The notes beneath the pieces are model-generated. The model ran no database searches. It was not told where the DNA came from and saw only the letters and a program-made list of their open reading frames with translations. A program made the position numbers and the translations under genes. Positions 55,650 to 64,000 of a DNA stretch of 64,000 bases are shown here, in pieces; the stretch's first letter is position 1; every line of letters starts with the position of its first letter. Origin of the DNA: Neoarius graeffei (lineage: Eukaryota > Chordata > Actinopteri > Siluriformes > Ariidae); assembly GCF_027579695.1 (NCBI RefSeq), contig NC_083579.1, positions 69,514,871 through 69,578,870 on the forward strand. Reading direction: 5' to 3'.

Positions 55650-57200
55650 GTCGTGTTTTGAAGGACTGTGCCATGGAGCTCAAGGATGTCCTCACTGAAA
55701 TTTTTAACATCTCCCTGAACCAAGCTGTTGTCCCCACGTGTTTCAAAGCTACAACCATAATACCAGTGCCAAAGAAGCCCCTCCCATCCAGCTATAACGA
55801 CTATCGGCCCATAGCACTGACTTCCATCATCATGAAGTGCTTTGAGCAACTGGTCATGCAGAACATCAAGTCCATTCTCCCTCCCTCTCATGACCCATTC
55901 CAGTTTGCGTATAGGTCAAACAGGTCCATAGAGGACACTATCTCCGTTGCTCTCCACCCAGCCCTCATTTACCTGGACTCAAAGAACACCTATGTGCGAA
56001 TGCTGTTCTTGGATTACAGTTCAGCATTCAACACAATCATTCCCCAGCAGCTAATATAAAAACTCGGACATTTGGGACTCAGTACCTCTCTTTGTAACTG
56101 GGTGGTGGACTTTCTTACAGGGAGACCACAGAACATTCGGGTCGGCAGTAACACCTCCAGGACCATCATGCTGAGCACAGGGGCCCCACAAGGGTGTGTG
56201 CTCAGCCCGCTGCTCTTCACCCTGCTGACCCATGACTGTGTACCAACCTACAGCACCAACTACATTATCAAGTTTCCGGATGACACGACTGTGGTGGGTC
56301 TTATCACTAACAATGATGAAGCCAACTACAGCAATGAGGTGAGCCAACTGGTCCAGTGGAGTAAAGACAACAATCTCTTCCTGAACGTAGAGAAGACCAA
56401 AGAGATTGTAGTTGACTTCAGGAGAGGTCACTCACAGCATCCCCCTCTGACCATCGATGGTGCTGCAGTGGAGAGGGTGAGCAGCACCAAATTCCTAGGG
56501 GTGCACATCGCTGAGGACCTCTCCTGGTCCAACAACACCGCATCGCTGGCCAAGAAGGCTCAAACTCGCCTCTACTTCCTCCGTAAACTGAGGAATGCAC
56601 GAGTCCCACCCCCCATCATGTGCTCATTCTACAGGGGCACCATTGAGAGTGTCCTCACTGGCTGCATCACTGCGTGGTACGGAGGCTACAGTGCCTCCTA
56701 CCAGAAGACTCTGCGATGCATAGTGAACAAGGCCAGCAAGCTCATCGGTACCCCTCAGCCCTCCCTTACAGACATCTATCACTCTTGTCTCACCCACAGA
56801 GCCATCAGCATTGCTGGTGACACCTCCCACCCTTCACACTCACTCTTCAGCCTCCTGCCCTCAGGGAAAAGGTACCGGAGCCTCTAGGCCCGCTCCACAA
56901 GACTGCTAAACAGCTTCATCCACCAGGCTGTCAGGATGCTGAACTCTGTCCACTACCTACCCCTGGTCTGTAACACATTCATTCACATAAGAAACTCCAT
57001 CTTATCCATTTGCACATCACACTACAAACATTTGCATTACTGCTGTATCTGCTGCTATTGCTCATTTGCACTACTGTTCATATTCACCTCATAAGCTGCT
57101 CTAAGCACCTTCTCTGTTAGATATTGTACTGTATTTGCACTACTGCTATTTTGCGCATTGTTTGATTATGGAGTGTATTTTTATCTATATTATCTATATT
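55650..57200 (+). mobile_element. Rex1-type LINE, 5'-truncated
   Basis: Encodes a reverse transcriptase fragment and a 3' region with CTGCTATCTGCT-like short repeats and CATTTGCAC words. It lies in the upstream flank of transporter copy 3. Its 3' end abuts the inverted arm of a Penelope-like element. Confidence 0.75.
55670..56887 (+). pseudogene. Rex1 reverse transcriptase, one stop
   Basis: The frame runs from [20 protein letters not shown] through [37 protein letters not shown] and [17 protein letters not shown] (first catalytic Asp) to a TAA at 56057. It resumes with [20 protein letters not shown], then [10 protein letters not shown] at the active site, [26 protein letters not shown] and [20 protein letters not shown]. 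It stops at TAG at 56885 inside a conserved stretch. The Ala before the catalytic DD is replaced by Pro. The endonuclease half is absent. Confidence 0.82.
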
Positions 57201-57250
57201 TAAAAATAATTAGTTTTTTCTTTTGTTTCAGACATGTAAAAGCTTTTTTA

Positions 57251-57303
57251 CCTTTACCTGACATGTTTTGACGGTGTAACTTCCGTCTTCATCAGAGGGT
57301 CAC
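57251..57303 (-). ncRNA. Hammerhead-ribozyme-like motif, left arm
   Basis: On the minus strand: CTGATGA (57289-57295), a helix II GACGG/CCGTC closed by an 8-base loop, then AAAAC where GAAAC is required, a two-pair helix III (AC..GT) and the cleavage-site triplet GTC. Helix I would use CCT/AGG. The G12 position is changed to A, so this copy is probably inactive. Confidence 0.55.
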
Positions 57304-57413
57304 CCGGATGTTGGTGTGTGACGTGCCTTTAAAATCAGCTGATGTTGTGGAGGCGTGACCTCCCTGTCAATATTGACAGGTCGGTCACGCCTCCCGCTGT
57401 CAGTGTTGCCCCC

Positions 57414-58580
57414 TCAGGACGGCGCTCCAGGTGTGGGAGAGCATGTACACCCCTCATCCCTGTTTATTGTTCTTGGGCTACGCTTTCTGATTTCTATTGA
57501 CTCCTTGATCCAACAGTGGTATCTGTTGTTCTCTTGCTGTATGATCTGAGCATTGTCCCAATCCATTATATGATTTTCCCTTCTGCAGTGGTCCGTTATT
57601 GCTGATTTCAGGTCCTCTTGCATAGCTTTTTCTTTTATTGCTCTTGTTTGTCTCTGTTCTGTTTCTTTTTCACATTCCTTTTTATGTTCCTTTTTTCGTA
57701 TGCTAAAACTCCTTCCTGTCTCCCCAATGTAGGTTTTATTGCATGACAGGCATGGTATTTCATATATGACATTACATTTACTGTGTTGGTCGATTTTGTC
57801 CTTAAGGTGAACTAGTAGCTGTCATAGTTTGGTGTGTGGTTTCACGGGTGTTTGTATGTTGTGTTTTTTCATGGCTCTTTGGATTTGTTCTGTAACTCCT
57901 CTGACATACGGTAGAGTCACTACTGCTTTACTTTCCTGTTTTTGGGTTGTCTGTTTTCTTCCTTTTTCCTGCGTCTTTTCTTTTGTTTTCACTTGTTGTG
58001 CGCCTTTGTGTATGGCCCATGGTGGATATTGACATGTGATCAGAGCTTGCCGTATGTGTTGTTCTTCTGTTGCGCGTTCTGTGGGGTCGGTTATGATTGA
58101 TGCACGTTTGTAGAGAGTTCTGACAACTGACAGTTTGTGTGCGATGGGGTGTTCGGACGTCCAGAGCAGATATTGATTAGTGTGTGTCGGTTTTCTGTAG
58201 ATTGTTATTTTGATGTCTCCGTCATCTGTATGATGAATTTTTATGTCCAAAAATGCTATTGATTTTTCTGTTTCCTCTTCGTGCGTGAATTTTATGTTGC
58301 CGGTGTCGTCTATAGAGTTGAGGTGATCTGTCAATTGCTGGGTGCGTCCGACTTTCACTTTCTCCAGGATGTCATCTACATACCTCCTCCATAATGTGGG
58401 CCTGCATTCTTCCGGGGCAGATGTAATAGCCTCTCTTTCAAGGTGTTCCATGAAGAAGCCGCACATTATAGCGGAGAGTGGGTCCCCCATCGCAAACCCC
58501 TCCTTCTGCCTGTATATTGTTCTGCGGAACTGGAACTGGAAATATGTGGATTTAAAAGGCTGATTATAAAGGCACGTCAC
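57414..58580 (-). pseudogene. Penelope-like reverse transcriptase/GIY-YIG fragment
   Basis: The frame enters from the arm and reads GFAMGDPLSAIMCGFFMEHL (motif B-like), RRYVDDILEKV (catalytic Asp pair), SIAFLDIKIHH and ITIYRKPTHTNQYLLWTSEH, then a basic Gln/Lys-rich linker. A TGA at 57822 interrupts. The endonuclease follows in frame: CNVIYEIPCLSCNKTYIGET with the Arg of GRSFSIRKKEH, and later CWIKESIEIRKR. The reverse transcriptase lacks everything upstream of motif B. Confidence 0.85.
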
Positions 58581-58589
58581 ACACCAACA

Positions 58590-58645
58590 TCCGGGTGACC
58601 CTCTGATGAAGAAGGAAGTTACACCGTCGAAACATGTCAGGTAAA
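58590..58645 (+). ncRNA. Hammerhead-ribozyme-like motif, right arm
   Basis: CTGATGA at 58603-58609 and GAAAC at 58629-58633 are both intact. Helix II is GAAGG/CCGTC with one mismatch. GTC at 58636-58638 places the cut after C58638, and helix I pairs CCT with AGG beside it. The short helix III fits the minimal type I hammerheads known from Penelope-like elements. Confidence 0.62.
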
Positions 58646-58748
58646 GGTAAAAAAGCTTTTACATGTCTGAAACAAAAGAAAAAACTAATTATTTTGATTT
58701 AAGAAGAAGACATAATGAACGTAATATATTTATTTATATTTAAAAATG

Positions 58749-58749
<1 letters not shown>

Positions 58750-58801
<52 letters not shown>
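58750..58801. repeat. TA dinucleotide microsatellite
   Basis: A pure TA run of about 25 units. Confidence 0.95.
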
Positions 58802-58805
<4 letters not shown>

Positions 58806-59155
58806 TTTCTTCATATAATTTTTTTGTAATCTTTATTTGTTTTTACAAGTAAGGTGAGAGAGAAACAGCATTTTGATTCTCCTATATGTCCTGGATATAT
58901 AGTGAATTGACAATAAAAAATCTTTGAATAACTAAATAATGAGGTGAATACTTGCATTGAACTGTTCATTTTTTAAGATAAACACAATTTATTTGTTAGA
59001 TTTATCTTTTTATTGTTTGGCTTTATCTTTTTATGTTTGCTGCTTTTCTCAGCATTTTCCTCAGTTCCAGTCTGGCCTTCTGCTGCGTTAGTTAATAATT
59101 ACAGGCTTATGGCCTCTTTTAAACACAACCCTTTATTCAGTATGATCTACTGCAT

Positions 59156-59833
59156 ACATACATGTCAACCTTTGGTCAATCAAACCTGTATAACCAACCT
59201 CCAAAATCCGTATTTCCCTTATAAAATCCATATAAGATGCAAATTAAAATAATTTACCTAAAATTTGAATGATAATTAACAATGATATATCCAAGTTACT
59301 TTTTATTCAATATCAATAACAATAAACCTTCAGAATGAATACAAAGCTCCAATGTTCGACAAAAACACAAAGCGTCACTCTAATGTTCTGAATTGTACTC
59401 CATGACAGCTTTTTTAGCAGTCTGCACCAATACCTCACGAGGCTGCATGTCACAGCAAGTGTCTGTGTTGATCTTGCCGGAGTGCCCATTCAGAATCTTT
59501 TCAGTCGCTAGTGAAAGTCGCTCAGGTGGAAATATGCGTTTCAAGCAAAATGTTACTTCCCGGTTGGCAGGATTCTCGGAATGCGGTGTGCGCATGATCA
59601 AAAGTGGAACGAAGTCTCGCTACCACAAGATAACGCGCGATTTCATAAGACTCTTTACTGTCTGTTTGTGCTTTCTGTGGTGTACAGTACGTTTGTAAAT
59701 GTTATGAGCTCTAAATAAATATTGAAGTTTTTTTTAAAGAATCCATATAATTTTATTTGTACGCCCGTATACTACGTTTATTGAATCAAATCCGTATAAA
59801 ATACGGACATTCCGTATAGGTTGACATGTATGT
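59156..59833. mobile_element. MITE with ACATACATGTCAACC ends
   Basis: ACATACATGTCAACC at the left and its complement at the right are inverted, and CCGTAT words recur near the right end. No transposase is readable. It interrupts the duplicated flank near 59155. An exact target duplication was not established (TGCAT and TGCGT are similar). Confidence 0.65.
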
Positions 59834-60466
59834 GCGTAGGAGAAGCTAGGTTCTTAAGTCTGGCTACTCATTTAACTGTTTGTGTTATATTTTCCCCTTT
59901 GATCATCCATTAAAGTCCACATGTTATAAAAGTACAGAGCTTTACAGAGTCGTTTCTGTTTGACAAGCTCTTGTTAATGAATAACTCATCTTATTAAGAT
60001 CTTTGACTTACATTTTAACAAGATAATCTTACTAGCCACACTATTAAAACCTGACTGTACTTTGTAAGGTTACACAATAATTAACGAGCAGGCTAATATG
60101 AATCAAGACTGAAAATATCAAGCAGTGTTTAAAACCTCTAGATATAAATAACGTGAAGCAGTAAATGCTTGCATTGTACTGTTCTTCAGGGTATTTTTTA
60201 TAACATCAAGAAAGACACCTAGATATTTAATAGTAGGAGACACATTTAAAACTCATCTTAATGAATGTTGTCCCTGCTACCATTTTTGTAGCTAATGTTA
60301 CAGAGTCGTGGCAAGAAAAGCATTGTGGAGGCATGGTCAAGCCCAATTTTGCCACTCATTTGGGACAGCAGATCCACTTGTTCAGGAAGCTGTCAGTGTG
60401 TTTTGATGCTCAGTAAATCAGTTGGTGGAAACAAAGGTGTTGCTGATCTTGTTGAGACTGCAAGTA
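59834..60466. other. Upstream flank duplicate and unassigned sequence
   Basis: To about 60190 this is the second copy of the transporter copy 3 flank. The rest shows no recognised gene. Confidence 0.4.
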
Positions 60467-60900
60467 AGGCTACGTGCACATTAATTCAGTTTAGTTTTAC
60501 AAAGCATCACTTATGGAAATACTGCTGGCCCTATTTTAGTGTGAAAACTCTGGGGTGGTGTTTTAGTGTAAACAGAAAAAACGGAGATGTTTGGAAACGA
60601 TGATGCAGACACCTACGTTTGCTTCCTGATCGGCCCTTATCAGTCACAACGTATCCTTCCCTGATTTGTCACACGGCTGTCACGTGACCCTTTTCTGGAA
60701 GAAAACAAGCAATACCCGCTGTTTATATAGGCACATGCACTCCCAGTGTCCATGAATGGTCATGTGATATACATTTTCAGGCATGTTAGTATGGATGGAG
60801 ATTATTTCTGATATGGAACTAAAACACTTGTCTGGATGGAGATTGTTTTCATTTTAATACACTGTTTTAAAACGAAAATGTATTAATGTGGATGTAGCCT
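60467..60900. mobile_element. MITE with AGGCTAC ends
   Basis: AGGCTACGTGCACATTAAT at the left pairs with complement AGGCTACATCCACATTAAT at the right. GTTTTCATTTTAATACACTG and ACGAAAATG words recur inward. No transposase is readable and no target duplication was found. Confidence 0.6.
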
Positions 60901-61230
60901 AAAGCTCTCTGGCCTAGTTTATAAATTATGTACAAAGTAGAGAATGAAAACCATAGTAGTGAAGTAGTGAGGTAGTGAGGACAGTCATAGGCCAGAGCAT
61001 CCTTTCCAAGAGGGCTGTCTAGTTTTGACAGAGAGATCTACAGCCAGGAATGGGGTAACTTGGCACAAACAAAGCAGTACACATGTTGGACAAACCTATC
61101 CCAGATCTAGGATAACACCAAGATAAGGAAGCCACTCCCCTGGATGTAAATGCAGTCTTGACAGTTCATCCACTGTAATATCATATAGCCCTGGCAGTTG
61201 AATTACTGTCAGTGAGGCCAGATGTAGCTA

Positions 61231-62672
61231 CAGTGGTGCTTGAAAGTTTGTGAACCCTTTAGAATTTTCTATATTTCTGCATAAATATGACCTAAAACAT
61301 CATCAGATTTTCACACAAGTCCTAAAAGTAGATAAAGAGAACCCAGTTAAACAAATGAGACAAAAATATTATACTTGCTCATTTATTTATTGAGGAAAAT
61401 GATCCAATATTACATATCTGTGAGTGGCAAAAGTATGTGAAACTCTAGGATTAGCAGTTAATTTGAAGGTGAAATTACAGTCAGGTGTTTTCAATCAATG
61501 GGATGACAATCAGGTGTGAGTGGGCACCCTGTTTTATTTAAAGAACAGGGATCTATCAAAGTCTGATCTTCACAACACATGTTTGTGGAAGTGTATCATG
61601 GCACGAACAAAGGAGATTTCTGAGGACCTCAGAAAAAGCGTTGTTGATGCTCATCAGGCTGGAAAAGGTTACAAAACCATCTCTAAAGAGTTTGGACTCC
61701 ACCAATCCACAGTCAGACAGATTGTGTACAAATGGAGGAAATTCAAGACCATTGTTACCCTCCCCAAGAGTGGTCGACCAACAAAGATCACTCCAAGAGC
61801 AAGGCATGTAATAGTTGGCAAGGTCACAAAGGACCCCAGGGTAACTTCTAAGCAACTGAAGATCTCTCTCACATTGGTTAATGTTAATGTTCATGAGTCC
61901 ACCATCAGGAGAACACTGAACAATAATGGTGTGCATGGCAGGGTTGCAAGGAGAAAGCCACTGCTCTCCAAAAAGAACATTGCTGCTTGTCTGCAGTTTG
62001 CTAAAGATCATGTGGACAAGCCAGAAGGCTATTGGAAAAAATGTTTTGTGGACAGATGAGACCAAAATAGAACTTTTTGGTTTAAATGAGAAGCGTTATG
62101 TTTGGAGAAAGGAAAACACTGCATTCCAGCATAAGAACCTTATCCCATCTGTGAAACATGGTGGTGGTAGTATCATGGTTTGGGCCTGTTTTGCTGCATC
62201 TGGGCCAGGACGGCTTGCCATCATTGATGGAACAATGAATTCTGAATTATACCAGCGAATTCTAAAGGAAAATGTCAGGACATCTGTCCATGAAGTGAAT
62301 CTCAAGAGAAGGTGGGTCATGCAGTAAAACAACGACCCTAAGCACACAAGTTGTTCTACCAAAGAATGGTTAAAGAAGAATAAAGTTAATGTTTTGGAAT
62401 GGCCAAGTCAAAGTCCTGACCTTAATCCAATTGAAATGTTGTGGAAGGACCTGAAGCGAGCAGTTCATGTGAGGAAACCCACCAACATCCCAGAGTTGAA
62501 GCTGTTCTGTACGGAGGAATGGGCTAAAATTCCTCCAAGCCGGTGTGCAGGACTGATCAACAGTTACCGGAAACGTTTAGTTAGTTGTGTGAAAATCTGA
62601 TGATGTTTTAGGTCATATTTATGCAGAAATATAAAAAATTATAAAGGGTTCACAAACTTTCAAGCACCACTG
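61231..62672 (+). mobile_element. Tc1 transposon, 3'-deleted copy of the 31 kb family
   Basis: Ends CAGTGGTGCTTGAAAGTTTG and complement lie between TA at 61229-61230 and 62673-62674. It matches 31197-32806 closely but lacks about 150 bp around the end of the transposase and the 3' UTR (junction near 62582). Confidence 0.92.
61598..62600 (+). pseudogene. Tc1 transposase with frameshift, stop and lost C-terminus
   Basis: MARTKEISEDLRKSVVDAHQ onward is open to 62059, without the first stop seen in the 31 kb copy. An extra A near 62040 shifts the frame just before VLWTDETKIELFG. The next frame stops at TAA 62325-62327 where the other copy has QDNDPKHTS. The final part VEWPSQSPDLNPIEMLWKDL lacks its last residues because of the 3' deletion. 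Confidence 0.88.
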
Positions 62673-62674
62673 TA

Positions 62675-63185
62675 GATACATACAACAAGAGTTTCCAACA
62701 CTAATCGTGGAGTATAAACTGGTCCATATCTTTTTTAGTATTTTGCTACTCTAACCAAATTTTGCAGGTGTTAGAGCAGGCAAAACAACAAAATATGCAG
62801 GACACTATGAATCAGCATATATTTTTCAAAAAACAATAAAAATTTATCAGTTTCAACATTTGATATGTTGTCTTTGGACTATTTTCAATGAAATATATGG
62901 TTTCCAAGATTAGCAAATCATCATATTCTGTTTTTATCTACGTTTTACACAGTGTCCCAAATTTATGGAATTAGGGTTGCACCTTAAGAGGTAGGAAAAC
63001 AGTCCCAAAATGGAGAAAAGTGACCCTCAGCACATCAAAATGATCACATCTCATCTGCATGATATTGTTCTTGTGAGACATAGGAAAATGCCATGCACAA
63101 TAAAAAATAAAAATGTAAAAAAAAAAATTGAAAAGTTCAGATGACTTTGCAGTCAGCACCTTTAAAGCTCATCACCCTGGCTTGT
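62675..63185. other. Unassigned sequence
   Basis: AT-rich with an A run at 63112-63126. Words such as TTCAACATTTGATATGTTG and GTCCCAAATTTATGGAATT near 62850-62975 resemble the inner end of the Tc1 family at 17260-21798, so an old fragment of it may be here. Confidence 0.4.
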
Positions 63186-63745
63186 ACACCTCAGTAGCTG
63201 GATATAAGGATGAGTGCAGAAGAGAAGTGGAGAAGAGAGTGCAAGCAGGTTGGAATGGATGGAGGACAGAAGGATGTCAGGAGTGGTTTGTGACAGAAGG
63301 GTACCAGCAAGAGTGAAAGATAAAGTGGACAAGACAATAGTAAGAGCAGCAATGTTGTACGGTTTGGAGACAGTGGCACTGACAAAAGACAAGAGGCTGA
63401 ACTGGAGGGAGCGGAGTTGAAGATATTGAGATTTTCACTGACAAAGTTGGACAGGATTAGAAATGAGTATATATTAGAGGGACAGGACATGTAGGACGGC
63501 TTGGAGAAAAAGTGAGAGAGGCGAGATTGATGATTTGGACACATACAGAGGAGAGATCCAGGGTACTGTATATTGAGAAAAGAATGCTGGAGATGGAGTT
63601 GCCAGGGAGAACGAAAAGAGGAAGACCAAAGATGAGATTTATGGATGTGGTGAAGGAAGACATGAGGACAGCTGGTGTGACAGAATAAGATACAGAGGAC
63701 AGGAGGGACATTATCCATTGTGGTGACCCCTAACGGGAAGAGCTG
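63186..63745 (+). mobile_element. LINE reverse-transcriptase C-terminal fragment
   Basis: Frames contain AGWNGWRTEGCQEWFVTEGY, VDKTIVRAAMLYGLETVALT, GHVGRLGEKVREARLMIW and KRGRPKMRFMDVVKEDMR. These resemble the C-terminus of fish LINEs in which a mobile-element RT is followed by GRPK..DVV.ED. Several stops and shifts are present. The clade was not settled. Confidence 0.65.
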
Positions 63746-64000
63746 AAAGAAGAAAAAGAAGAAGTAGTGATTTTACTTAGTCTATATTTGTTCTTCCCCC
63801 CATCATTTTATACACATGTCTGATTTGCATCAGTCAGTTTTGACCTCGTCAATTTTAACAAGTGTTTCAAACCTGTGAGATGTGAGTCCACACGTGCTGC
63901 ACAGTGGCAAGTGCGGAACTAGATAAAAAAAATTGAGTAATATTGCCACATACAAATTTTGTTTATATGTTTTGATATGATTTTTTGCAAGTTCACACAG

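Larger units (their letters stand above)
57203..58694 (-). mobile_element. Penelope-like element with inverted ends, 5'-truncated
   Basis: Inverted arms of about 137 bp lie at 57203-57339 and 58558-58694. Between them, on the minus strand, is the C-terminal half of a Penelope-type reverse transcriptase and a GIY-YIG domain. Each arm includes a hammerhead-ribozyme-like core. The element is a different lineage from the one at 26591-29710. Confidence 0.82.
55120..60190 (-). repeat. Duplicated upstream flank of transporter copy 3
   Basis: Text at 55120-55640 and 58930-58985 recurs in the same order at 59080-60190. Shared pieces are GTTAATAATTACAGGCTT (55129 and 59089), AAGCTCTTGTT, AACTATTAAAACCT, TCAAGACTGA and ACTTGCATTGAACTGTTC-like words. 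The first unit is interrupted by the Rex1 and Penelope-like elements, the second by a MITE. Without insertions the offset is about 0.7 kb. It is probably 5' flank or promoter sequence. Confidence 0.65.

Noticed and set aside
60295-60603. 102-codon plus-strand frame
   Set aside because: It runs into a MITE and has no domain or splice support.
63191-63718. 175-codon minus-strand Ser/Leu/Pro-rich frame
   Set aside because: Antisense to a purine-rich LINE C-terminal fragment; composition explains it.

Overview
This window looks like teleost fish nuclear DNA. Genes have short exons with GT/AG introns, and most of the sequence is interspersed repeats of kinds typical of fish: several Tc1/mariner families, hAT elements, Harbinger-type MITEs, L2- and Rex1-type LINEs, Penelope-like elements and tRNA-derived SINEs. 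The mixture suggests an otophysan such as a catfish, but that is inference from the repeats only. No bacterial, phage or CRISPR content was seen.

The host genes are members of one SLC7 family, light chains of heteromeric amino acid transporters closest to b(0,+)AT/SLC7A9, all on the minus strand. Copy 1 (10642-16013) is complete: six coding exons, 472 residues. Copy 2 (33333-45869) has five intact 3' exons but a broken first exon. Copy 3 (54347-55045) is an intact first exon with no downstream exons recognised before copy 2. Donor phases match, so the intact exon 1 at 55 kb could splice over the dead copy 2 exon 1 and use copy 2 exons 2-6, giving a 468-residue protein. The upstream flank of copy 3 is repeated near 59-60 kb.

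Region by region: 0.5-2 kb is a dead Tc1/mariner. 2.7-9.5 kb is a set of nested transposons five levels deep, most levels carrying target-site duplications. 10.6-16 kb is transporter copy 1. 17-31 kb is an L2 LINE split by a Tc1 (itself holding a long-ORF LINE), two hAT-type elements, a palindrome-bearing element and a nearly intact Penelope-like element with a GIY-YIG domain. 31-33 kb is a Tc1 copy. 33-46 kb is transporter copy 2, whose introns 3 and 4 are swollen by L2, hAT, SINE and Tc1 insertions. 46.7-48.5 kb is a THAP-domain ORF between 33-bp inverted repeats, broken by a Harbinger-type MITE. 49-54 kb holds another Tc1 and an L2-type LINE split by a ZBED1-like hAT. 54-55 kb is copy 3 exon 1. 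55.6-58.7 kb is a Rex1 LINE followed by a Penelope-like element whose inverted ends each carry a hammerhead-ribozyme-like core. 59-64 kb has two MITEs, another Tc1 and a LINE tail.

No obligate multi-gene system is visible. The two most unusual signals are the split SLC7 gene and the ribozyme-bearing inverted ends of the second Penelope-like element. Boundaries given with target-site duplications are precise to the base as read by eye; others are approximate.
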